DNA of 8,742 bases. Source: Chloroflexota bacterium (GTDB lineage Bacteria; Chloroflexota; Anaerolineae; Anaerolineales; Villigracilaceae). This document shows, one piece after another, positions 1-4,853 of the stretch. The number at the start of each line of letters is the position of its first letter. Position 1 is the stretch's first letter. The DNA lies in assembly GCA_016191895.1 (NCBI GenBank), contig JACPVD010000305.1:1-8742 (forward strand), written 5' to 3'. The notes beneath the pieces are model-generated. The model ran no database searches. It had not been told where the DNA came from and worked only from the letters and a program-made list of their open reading frames with translations. Both the position numbers and the translations under genes were made by a program.

Positions 1-579
1 GACGAGAAAACCGGCAGCTGCCAGCAGGTAAAGCGGCACGCCCAGCGGAGACTGAATTTGCCCCGACACCATCCATTGCGCGCTTCCCGCCAGCGCCATG
101 AAACTCCACAGGATGGACGTTCTGATTTTTTGCGGCGATCTTTTGACCAGCGCAAAGAGCGTAAACCCCAGCGCCAGCAGTCCGGTCAACAGATTGCTTG
201 CCGTGGCGGTCTCGTGGAAGTAGAACACCAGATGGTTCCGCATCCAATGGACGAAGTAGAACGGGCTGCCGATCTCGCCGGGCGACTTTGTGAAGTCGCC
301 CTTTATTTCGACCGGAGCTGAGAGCAGCGCGAAGATCAAAACAACGAGCAATACCCCGGCAAGCGCAAGTTCGCGGCGGTAGGTATTAATAAATAATGCA
401 AGCGCCGATTTAAAGTCCCCGATGGCGGGGGGCGGGGCGGCCGATTCCGCCTGCGGGTTTGGGTCCGGCTCCGGTTGAGGATCGCTCCACCGCTGACGAC
501 GCGCCCACATTAGCAGCGCCAGGCTGGCTGCGGCCGCTGCCGCAATCGGAATCAGGGACCATACAGGGGTCGTTTCCAT
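1..579 (-). CDS. Multi-pass membrane protein, N-terminal part (runs off left edge)
   Basis: An open frame of 193 codons reads from ATG at 579 to the window edge without a stop, so only the N-terminal part is present. Residues about 7-26 form a first hydrophobic segment, followed by a basic stretch (RRQR) and a Pro/Glu/Ala-rich linker (about 33-52). Further hydrophobic segments lie at about 70-90, 127-146, 155-171 and 178-193. This is the pattern of a polytopic inner-membrane protein with a tethered N-terminal helix. AGGA sits about 5 bases before the ATG. The gene starts 5 bases after the stop of the upstream acyl-CoA dehydrogenase, so the two are probably cotranscribed. I do not recognise the family. 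The segment at about 94-122 (GDFTKSP, FYFVHWMRNH) between the second and third helices could be an outside loop, as in membrane glycosyltransferases, but that is a guess. Existence of the gene is fairly sure; function is unknown. Confidence 0.75.
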   Translation of the reverse strand, partial: METTPVWSLIPIAAAAAASLALLMWARRQRWSDPQPEPDPNPQAESAAPPPAIGDFKSALALFINTYRRELALAGVLLVVLIFALLSAPVEIKGDFTKSPGEIGSPFYFVHWMRNHLVFYFHETATASNLLTGLLALGFTLFALVKRSPQKIRTSILWSFMALAGSAQWMVSGQIQSPLGVPLYLLAAAGFLV

Positions 580-584
580 GAATC

Positions 585-1754
585 CTATTTCTTCTCCAAC
601 TCCAGCCTGGAGATGACCAGCCTCTGTATCTCGCTTGTGCCTTCATATATCTCGGTGATCTTCGCGTCGCGGAAGTAGCGTTCAATGGGCAGTTCCTTGC
701 TGTAGCCCATGCCGCCGTGAATCTGCACCGCCTGGTGGGCGACGTACATGGCGGTCTCCGATGCAAATAGTTTCGCCATGGATGCTTCCAGTGAATACCG
801 CCCGCCCGTCTGTTTGGAATTCTCCTTTGCAAGCGCGGCATTAAAGATCAACAAGCGCGACGCCTCGATCCGGGTTTTCATATCGGCGAGCTTGAATCCG
901 GTTCCCTGGAATTGACCGATGGGCTGGCCGAACGCCTCGCGCTGACCCGCATACTGTCTGGCTGCTTCATAAGCCGCTTCGGCAATCCCGAGCGCCTGCG
1001 TGGCGATTCCGATCCGCCCGGCGTCCAGCACGGTCATGGCGATCTTGAAACCTTCGCCTTCCTTGCCGAGCAGGTTTTCCGCCGGGATGCGGCAGTTTTC
1101 GAAGATCAATTCGCTGGTGGCGGATGCGCGGATGCCAAGTTTCGGCTCCTTCTTTCCACGAATCAATCCCTGTGTTTTTCCGTCCACGAGAAAGGCGCTT
1201 ACTCCCTTTTGCTTCTTTTCCGGGTCGGTCATCATGAAGACAACGAAAAAATCGGCGACCGGTCCACTGGTGACCCAGGACTTGCGCCCGTTCAAAACGT
1301 AATGATCGCCGTCGCGGATGGCGCGGCTGCTCATCGTCCCTGCATCGGAGCCGCTTTGGGGTTCGGTGAGCGAATATGCGCCGATGGCTTTGCCCGAGGC
1401 GATGGGCGTCAGGAACTTCTGCTTTTGTTCCTCCGTCCCGTACTTCAGGATGCCGTGGCAGTACAACGAATTATTGACAGACATGATGACGCCGTGCGAG
1501 GCGTCCACCTTGCAGATTTCTTCGAGCGCGAGGACGTAGGCGAGCGCGTCCATGCCCGCGCCGCCATATTGTTCCGGGATCTCGATTCCCATAAAGCCGA
1601 GCGCCCCCATTTTTTTGATGGTGGCGTGGGGGAATTCGCCCGTCTCGTCGAATTCGGCGGCAATGGGCGCGATCTCTTTTTGCGCGAAATCCCGCGCGGC
1701 GTCGCGCAGCATTTTATGTTCGTCAGTCAATGGGTGGATGGGCAGGTCAGTCAC
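585..1754 (-). CDS. Acyl-CoA dehydrogenase (short/branched-chain type, FAD)
   Basis: Cytoplasmic flavoprotein that oxidises an acyl-CoA to the trans-2-enoyl-CoA and passes electrons to ETF, as in beta-oxidation or branched-chain amino-acid breakdown. The 389 residues match the usual family length. Visible signatures are the N-terminal helical domain with PEQYGGAG (60-67), the FAD/substrate motif YSLTEPQSGSDAG (127-139), LDAGRIGIA (243-251), QREAFG (271-276), QIHGGMGY (344-351) and the C-terminal IYEGTSEIQ. E371 sits at the catalytic-base position of short-chain and butyryl-CoA dehydrogenases. The start is GTG at 1752-1754, chosen because GGAGGA lies 4-5 bases upstream on the minus strand and the N-terminus aligns with the family. 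The gene is first in a minus-strand pair with the membrane protein 5 bases downstream. A perfect TATAAT on the minus strand (1786-1781) offers a promoter with a short leader. Acyl chain preference cannot be read from the sequence. Confidence 0.96.
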   Translation of the reverse strand: MTDLPIHPLTDEHKMLRDAARDFAQKEIAPIAAEFDETGEFPHATIKKMGALGFMGIEIPEQYGGAGMDALAYVLALEEICKVDASHGVIMSVNNSLYCHGILKYGTEEQKQKFLTPIASGKAIGAYSLTEPQSGSDAGTMSSRAIRDGDHYVLNGRKSWVTSGPVADFFVVFMMTDPEKKQKGVSAFLVDGKTQGLIRGKKEPKLGIRASATSELIFENCRIPAENLLGKEGEGFKIAMTVLDAGRIGIATQALGIAEAAYEAARQYAGQREAFGQPIGQFQGTGFKLADMKTRIEASRLLIFNAALAKENSKQTGGRYSLEASMAKLFASETAMYVAHQAVQIHGGMGYSKELPIERYFRDAKITEIYEGTSEIQRLVISRLELEKK

Positions 1755-1780
1755 GAGTTCCTCCGATATTGGATGGCAGA

Positions 1781-1786
1781 ATTATA
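1781..1786 (-). promoter_or_regulatory. Probable -10 element for the acyl-CoA dehydrogenase gene
   Basis: Read on the minus strand this is a perfect TATAAT, 26 bases before the GTG start at 1754. That would give a leader of roughly 20 bases containing the GGAGGA ribosome binding site. No good -35 hexamer is seen at 16-18 bases spacing, so it may be a weak or activator-dependent promoter. Confidence 0.45.
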
Positions 1787-1795
1787 CCGTGATGA

Positions 1796-1825
1796 TTGAT
1801 TCGAGGCTGCGCGATGCGTTATAAT
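1796..1825 (+). promoter_or_regulatory. Sigma-70-type promoter reading rightwards
   Basis: TTGATT (1796-1801) and a perfect TATAAT (1820-1825) are separated by 18 bases, a good match to the housekeeping consensus. Transcription should start near 1832. It reads into a leader of about 100 bases ending at the terminator 1901-1931, and beyond that into the SET-domain gene cluster. It lies back to back with the minus-strand -10 at 1781-1786, so the two promoters share their upstream regions. Confidence 0.55.
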
Positions 1826-1831
1826 GCCCAA

Positions 1832-1931
1832 AGATTTAATAACTGATGTTACGCAGGAGCGCGCCGCGTAAGGTGAGTTGACAAGAACGGATTGTGCGGG
1901 ATGAGACGGAACTCGTGTCCGTCTCATTTTT
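1832..1931 (+). ncRNA. Candidate leader RNA or small RNA ending at an intrinsic terminator
   Basis: Inferred transcript from the promoter at 1796-1825 to the terminator at 1901-1931, about 100 bases. It contains a smaller inverted repeat (TTACGC at 1849-1854 with GCGTAA at 1866-1871) ahead of the terminator stem. There is no long reading frame. An 11-codon frame (ATG at 1846, TGA at 1879-1881) with three arginine codons is present but lacks a visible ribosome binding site. It could be a free small RNA or an attenuating 5' leader of the SET-domain operon. I recognise no Rfam family in it. Confidence 0.35.
1901..1931 (+). terminator. Intrinsic terminator between promoter and SET-domain gene
   Basis: ATGAGACGGA (1901-1910) and TCCGTCTCAT (1918-1927) form a perfect 10 bp stem with a 7-base loop, running directly into TTTTT (1927-1931). 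The T tract is on the plus-strand side only, so it acts on rightward transcription. It lies 56 bases before the preferred start of the SET-domain gene, so it must end a short upstream RNA or act as an attenuator. Confidence 0.75.
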
Positions 1932-1986
1932 CGCCTCAACCCCGCCGAAACCTGACTCTCGCTTCCCGGCCTTTGCAAACCCGAAA

Positions 1987-2487
1987 ATGACCAATTCCTA
2001 TTTCAACCCAAAATGCGAATCCCGCCCGAATTCCCGCGGCGGCTGTTGCGTTTACACCCTTGCCCCGATCCAAAAAGGCGAGCTTGTCTCCCTGTGGGGC
2101 GGTACGATCCTGCACGAACGCCAGCTCGAGCCGTCCATGCCGCGCTTTACCGAGCGGGTCATCCAGATAGACGAAGAACTCTATCTTCTGACCGCCGAGA
2201 AAAAAGAGCCGAACGACTGCTTCAACCATTCCTGTGAACCGAACCTGGGACTCAGCGGCCAGATCGGGCTGGTGGCGATGCGCGATATCGAAGCCGGGGA
2301 GCACCTCACCTTCGATTACGCCATGTCTGACGGCTCGCCTTACGATGAATTCGACTGCCTGTGCGGAATGCCCACCTGCCGCCATAAAGTGACCGGCAAC
2401 GACTGGATGCGCCCCGAGTTGTGGGAAAAATATAACGGTTATTTTTCGCCATACATCGCCCGCCGCATCGAAAAACTGCGGAAATGA
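1987..2487 (+). CDS. SET-domain protein, probable lysine methyltransferase
   Basis: A compact 166-residue SET protein that should transfer methyl groups from S-adenosylmethionine to a lysine on a protein substrate that cannot be predicted here. Visible parts are RGGCCVYTLAPIQKGE (18-32, the SET-I strand and SAM region), NHSCEPN (80-86, the SAM-binding pseudoknot), GEHLTFDY (104-111, with Y111 at the catalytic tyrosine position) and a post-SET-like CLCGMPTC (C124, C126, C131). With C83 of the NHSC motif these cysteines would make the usual zinc site. A GTG 93 bases upstream gives a longer frame, but that extension runs straight through the terminator hairpin and has no family similarity, so ATG at 1987 is preferred. 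No Shine-Dalgarno sequence is evident before it. The stop overlaps the next gene's start as ATGA, implying coupled translation. The gene heads the plus-strand cluster. Confidence 0.9.
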   Translation: MTNSYFNPKCESRPNSRGGCCVYTLAPIQKGELVSLWGGTILHERQLEPSMPRFTERVIQIDEELYLLTAEKKEPNDCFNHSCEPNLGLSGQIGLVAMRDIEAGEHLTFDYAMSDGSPYDEFDCLCGMPTCRHKVTGNDWMRPELWEKYNGYFSPYIARRIEKLRK

Positions 2488-3098
2488 AAAGTCTCATCGG
2501 CGAAAAACTCGACTTCGATTGGAAGATCGTCGTGATAACCGTCGCCAGCGCCCTGCTCCTGCTGGTGGACCGCTACCGCACGGTATTTGGAATCAAGTAT
2601 TGGGACCGGGTCCTGTTCTATCTCATCATCCCGCTGTTGATCGTAATCCTGTTGTTCCGTGAAAACCCGCGCGCCTACGGCTTTCAATTGGGAGATTGGA
2701 AACTCGGGCTGATATATACCCTGCTTGGCATTCTGGTCATGGCGCCGGTCATTTACTTCCTCGGGCACGGCAACCCGTCCATGCGGGGTTATTACGCAAG
2801 TTACCTGCCCGGCCTGCCGTGGACGACCCTGCTCGATTTGTTCGGCTGGGAATTCTTCTTCCGCGGTTGGATCTTGTTCGGATATGCCCGCAAATTCGGT
2901 CACGACGCCCTGTGGCTGCAGGCCGTTCCTTTTGCCCTGGCGCATATCGGCAAGCCCGAGATCGAAACGCTTTCGACCATCTTTGGCGGATTCGCCTTCG
3001 GCTGGGTGGCGTGGCGGACAAAGTCATTCCTTTATCCATTCCTGATCCATTGGTTCATCGGCTCGTTTATCATCATTGTTGCCGCCGGAGTTATCTAA
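2484..3098 (+). CDS. CPBP (Abi/Rce1-like) membrane protein with altered active-site motif
   Basis: A 204-residue integral membrane protein with hydrophobic segments at about 15-28, 42-58, 73-93, 112-133, 143-154, 163-177 and 183-203. It matches the CPBP intramembrane metalloprotease family, whose members include CAAX prenyl endopeptidases and bacteriocin-immunity proteins. The three family motifs are present: WEFFFRG (122-128) for EExxxR, FALAH (150-154) for FxxxH, and H189 in IHWFIGS for the final histidine. The first glutamate of EExxxR, which acts in catalysis in characterised Rce1 enzymes, is tryptophan here (W122), while E123 and R127 remain. The residue four after H189, often asparagine, is glycine (G193). 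Activity as a protease is therefore uncertain. The start codon overlaps the SET gene's stop by 4 bases. Family assignment is fairly sure; substrate and activity are unknown. Confidence 0.85.
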   Translation: MKSLIGEKLDFDWKIVVITVASALLLLVDRYRTVFGIKYWDRVLFYLIIPLLIVILLFRENPRAYGFQLGDWKLGLIYTLLGILVMAPVIYFLGHGNPSMRGYYASYLPGLPWTTLLDLFGWEFFFRGWILFGYARKFGHDALWLQAVPFALAHIGKPEIETLSTIFGGFAFGWVAWRTKSFLYPFLIHWFIGSFIIIVAAGVI

Positions 3099-3099
3099 A

Positions 3100-3543
3100 A
3101 TGCCCGAGTTTGAAATCCGCCCGGCGCTTGAATCCGAATCCGCTCAAATCAAGGACTTGATTCACATGGTTGGGATCAACCCCATGGGCTTGGATTGGAG
3201 GCGTTTTCTGGTTGCCGTCGAAGGCTCGGGGCGGGTGGTCGGCTGCGGGCAGGTCAAACCTCACGGGGAAGACATCCTCGAACTGGCTTCGATTGCAGTA
3301 CCGCCCGAATTTCGCGGACGGGGCATTGCGCGAAGAATCATCGAAACCCTGCTGGCGCAAAATCCGCGCCCGTTGTACCTGATGTGCGTTTCGCATAACG
3401 GACCGATGTATGAAAAGTTCGGCTTCCGCGTCCTGGATGGAAATGGGATGCCGAAATATTTCCGCCGCATCAAAAACCTGTTCGATGCCGCGAAACTGGT
3501 GCGCAGGACAGACGAGGATTTGCTGGTTATGAAGTTGGAGTAG
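3100..3543 (+). CDS. GNAT-family N-acetyltransferase
   Basis: A 147-residue cytoplasmic acyltransferase that would move an acetyl group from acetyl-CoA to an amine; the acceptor is unknown. The hallmark is motif A: LASIAVPPEFRGRGIARRI (62-80), with R72-G-R-G-I-A77 as the pyrophosphate-binding loop. It is followed by a strand (PLYLMCV, 91-97) and the motif B region YEKFGFRVL (104-112). ATG at 3100 is chosen over one 24 bases upstream, because GGAG lies 9 bases before it and the earlier start would overlap the CPBP gene. It begins 1 base after the CPBP stop and ends 10 bases before comEA. The region after residue 113 (MPKYFRRIKNLFDAAK) is a basic tail that fits the length of small single-domain members. 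Confidence 0.9.
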   Translation: MPEFEIRPALESESAQIKDLIHMVGINPMGLDWRRFLVAVEGSGRVVGCGQVKPHGEDILELASIAVPPEFRGRGIARRIIETLLAQNPRPLYLMCVSHNGPMYEKFGFRVLDGNGMPKYFRRIKNLFDAAKLVRRTDEDLLVMKLE

Positions 3544-3553
3544 AATCCCGGGT

Positions 3554-4153
3554 ATGAAAAACGCGCTTTATACGCTGGTTGGAGTGATGGCAGGGTTTGC
3601 GCTGGCTGGCTTGTTATTGTTCATCCTCCGTGCGCCGTCGGGCGAACCGATCTCGCTGCAACCCGCACCGACGAAGGAACCGATTGCCGTGCATATCATC
3701 GGCGCCGTGCCGCGCCCCGGTTTATATGAATTTGCCGAAGGCGCGCGCGTGCAGGATGCCATCAATGCGGCGGGCGGATTGCTCTCCAGCGCCAATGTCG
3801 CCTCGATCAACCTGGCGGCTTTGCTCGAAGACGGGCAGCAGCTGGACATTCCATACAAGTCTGGCGAAGAACCCTTGGCGGAGGATTCGGGCGGCGGTGA
3901 AGACGACCTGAACCTCCCCGGCGGTACCGAAGAACCGACGGACACCGGCGGCAGTGAAGACGACCTGATCAACATCAACACCGCTTCGCTCGAAGAACTG
4001 GACAGCCTGCCGGGCATCGGTCCATCCATTGCCCAGCGTATCATTGATTACCGCGACGAAAACGGACCCTTTGCCTCCATCGAAGACCTGCTGAATGTTT
4101 CGGGCATCGGTCCCTCCACCTTCGACCAGATCAAAGACCTGATCACCGTTTAG
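3554..4153 (+). CDS. comEA: ComEA-like DNA-binding protein (SLBB + helix-hairpin-helix)
   Basis: Membrane-anchored DNA receptor of the natural transformation pathway, expected to bind incoming double-stranded DNA outside the cytoplasmic membrane and hand it to the ComEC channel. Residues 5-26 form an N-terminal transmembrane anchor with few charges. Residues 44-100 are a SLBB-type domain (VHIIGAVPRPGLYEF, then a DAINAAGG turn). Residues 103-137 are a flexible acidic Gly/Glu/Asp linker. Residues 138-199 are the tandem helix-hairpin-helix module, with ININTASLEELDSLPGIGP (139-157) and a second hairpin VSGIGP (182-187). The 199-residue length and domain order match Gram-positive and Chloroflexi ComEA. 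No ComEB or ComEC follows; the gene sits between an acetyltransferase and a methyltransferase. The ribosome binding site is weak (GGAG about 13 bases upstream), suggesting coupling to the gene before it. Confidence 0.92.
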   Translation: MKNALYTLVGVMAGFALAGLLLFILRAPSGEPISLQPAPTKEPIAVHIIGAVPRPGLYEFAEGARVQDAINAAGGLLSSANVASINLAALLEDGQQLDIPYKSGEEPLAEDSGGGEDDLNLPGGTEEPTDTGGSEDDLININTASLEELDSLPGIGPSIAQRIIDYRDENGPFASIEDLLNVSGIGPSTFDQIKDLITV

Positions 4154-4161
4154 GAAACCCG

Positions 4162-4710
4162 ATGGGATTCGATCATTTTTCCTTCATCGCGCCGATATAC
4201 GCCCGCGTGACCTACTCAAAAAAAGAATTGATGCGCGAGATCGCCTCCCTGCCTGTCCGTGGACGTCTGCTGGATGTGGGCGGCGGCACGGGGCGGGTTG
4301 CGTCTGCGATCCGCGAATTTGTGGATGAAGTTGTCCTTGCCGATGTTTCTATTGGAATGTTGGCCCGGGCGCCTCGTCCTGCGCTGACGCCTGTCTGCGG
4401 CGTTTCGGAGCGGCTGCCCTTCCCCGATTCTTCCTTCGAGCGCGTCATCATGGTGGATGCCCTGCACCATGTCGAACATCACTCGCGCACAACCGGCGAA
4501 ATGTTCCGCGTGCTCAAGCCGGGCGGAGTCCTCGTCATCGAAGAGCCGGATATCCGCACATTCGGCGTGAAGTTGATCGCCATTGCCGAGAAGCTGCTGC
4601 TGATGCGCAGTCACTTCCTCGCGCCGGATGCGATCATGAAATTGTTTACTGTGGGGGAGAAGTCGACCAAGTCGGTGGATGGGACGGCGTGGGTGATCGT
4701 CAAGAAGTAA
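4162..4710 (+). CDS. Class I SAM-dependent methyltransferase
   Basis: A 182-residue cytoplasmic methyltransferase of the Methyltransf_11/UbiE-like type. Motif I is LLDVGGGTG (36-44), the SAM-binding glycine loop. D61 after the second strand is the expected ribose-binding acidic residue. LPFPDSSF (85-92) with VDALHHVEH (98-106) forms motif II and post-motif, and FRVLKPGGVLVIEEPD (115-130) is motif III. The C-terminal part after 130 is shorter than in ubiquinone/menaquinone methyltransferases, and the substrate cannot be named; a small molecule or lipid is likely. AGGAAA, formed at the comEA stop, lies about 5 bases before the ATG, so the two genes are coupled with an 8-base gap. It is the last gene of the plus-strand cluster and is followed by two strong hairpins. 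Confidence 0.9.
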   Translation: MGFDHFSFIAPIYARVTYSKKELMREIASLPVRGRLLDVGGGTGRVASAIREFVDEVVLADVSIGMLARAPRPALTPVCGVSERLPFPDSSFERVIMVDALHHVEHHSRTTGEMFRVLKPGGVLVIEEPDIRTFGVKLIAIAEKLLLMRSHFLAPDAIMKLFTVGEKSTKSVDGTAWVIVKK

Positions 4711-4749
4711 TTTCTATTTATTGGCTCATGCGCAGAATTTGTATTTAAC

Positions 4750-4780
4750 AGTGACTGTCACCTGCGAGGTGACAGTCACT
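4750..4780. repeat. Perfect nested inverted repeat in convergent intergenic region
   Basis: AGTGACTGTCACCT (4750-4763) and AGGTGACAGTCACT (4767-4780) pair over 14 bases without mismatch around a GCG loop. Each arm is itself a small palindrome (GTGAC-T-GTCAC and GTGAC-A-GTCAC), so four half-sites alternate in orientation. There is no T tract after it on either strand, which argues against a plain intrinsic terminator. It lies 39 bases after the methyltransferase stop and could be a dispersed palindromic repeat, an RNA-stabilising hairpin or a protein-binding site. Confidence 0.85.
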
Positions 4781-4804
4781 TGCGCTTCATTACCAGGAGC
4801 AATT

Positions 4805-4850
4805 CTGACCGCAGACCGCCAACCATAGCCCGCCGTCTGCGGTCGGTTTA
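4805..4850 (+). terminator. Probable terminator hairpin between convergent genes
   Basis: GACCGCAGAC (4807-4816) pairs perfectly with GTCTGCGGTC (4835-4844), extended by a G-U and a C-G pair to 12 pairs, with an 18-base loop. A short GGTTTA follows on the plus strand. The T tract is poor, so termination efficiency is uncertain. It sits 4-10 bases past the stop of the minus-strand acyl-CoA dehydrogenase and could work on both converging transcripts. Confidence 0.5.
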
Positions 4851-4853
4851 TGC

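Noticed and set aside
58..321. Plus-strand frame of 87 codons at the left edge
   Set aside because: Antisense to the open membrane-protein frame on the minus strand and rich in Arg/His/Gln, as shadows in this base composition are.
912..1799. Long plus-strand open frame (295 codons)
   Set aside because: It lies entirely antisense to the acyl-CoA dehydrogenase with intact motifs and shows no recognisable domains; a codon-bias shadow.
1878..1906. TTGACA at 1878-1883 as a second promoter for the SET gene
   Set aside because: No -10-like hexamer follows at 16-18 bases; the site falls on the terminator stem.
1894..1986. N-terminal extension of the SET-domain protein from a GTG at 1894
   Set aside because: It would be translated through a perfect intrinsic terminator hairpin and T tract, and the extra residues are unlike the family.
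2439..2945. Minus-strand frame of 168 codons opposite the CPBP gene
   Set aside because: Antisense shadow of a gene with recognisable motifs; no ribosome binding site or domain.
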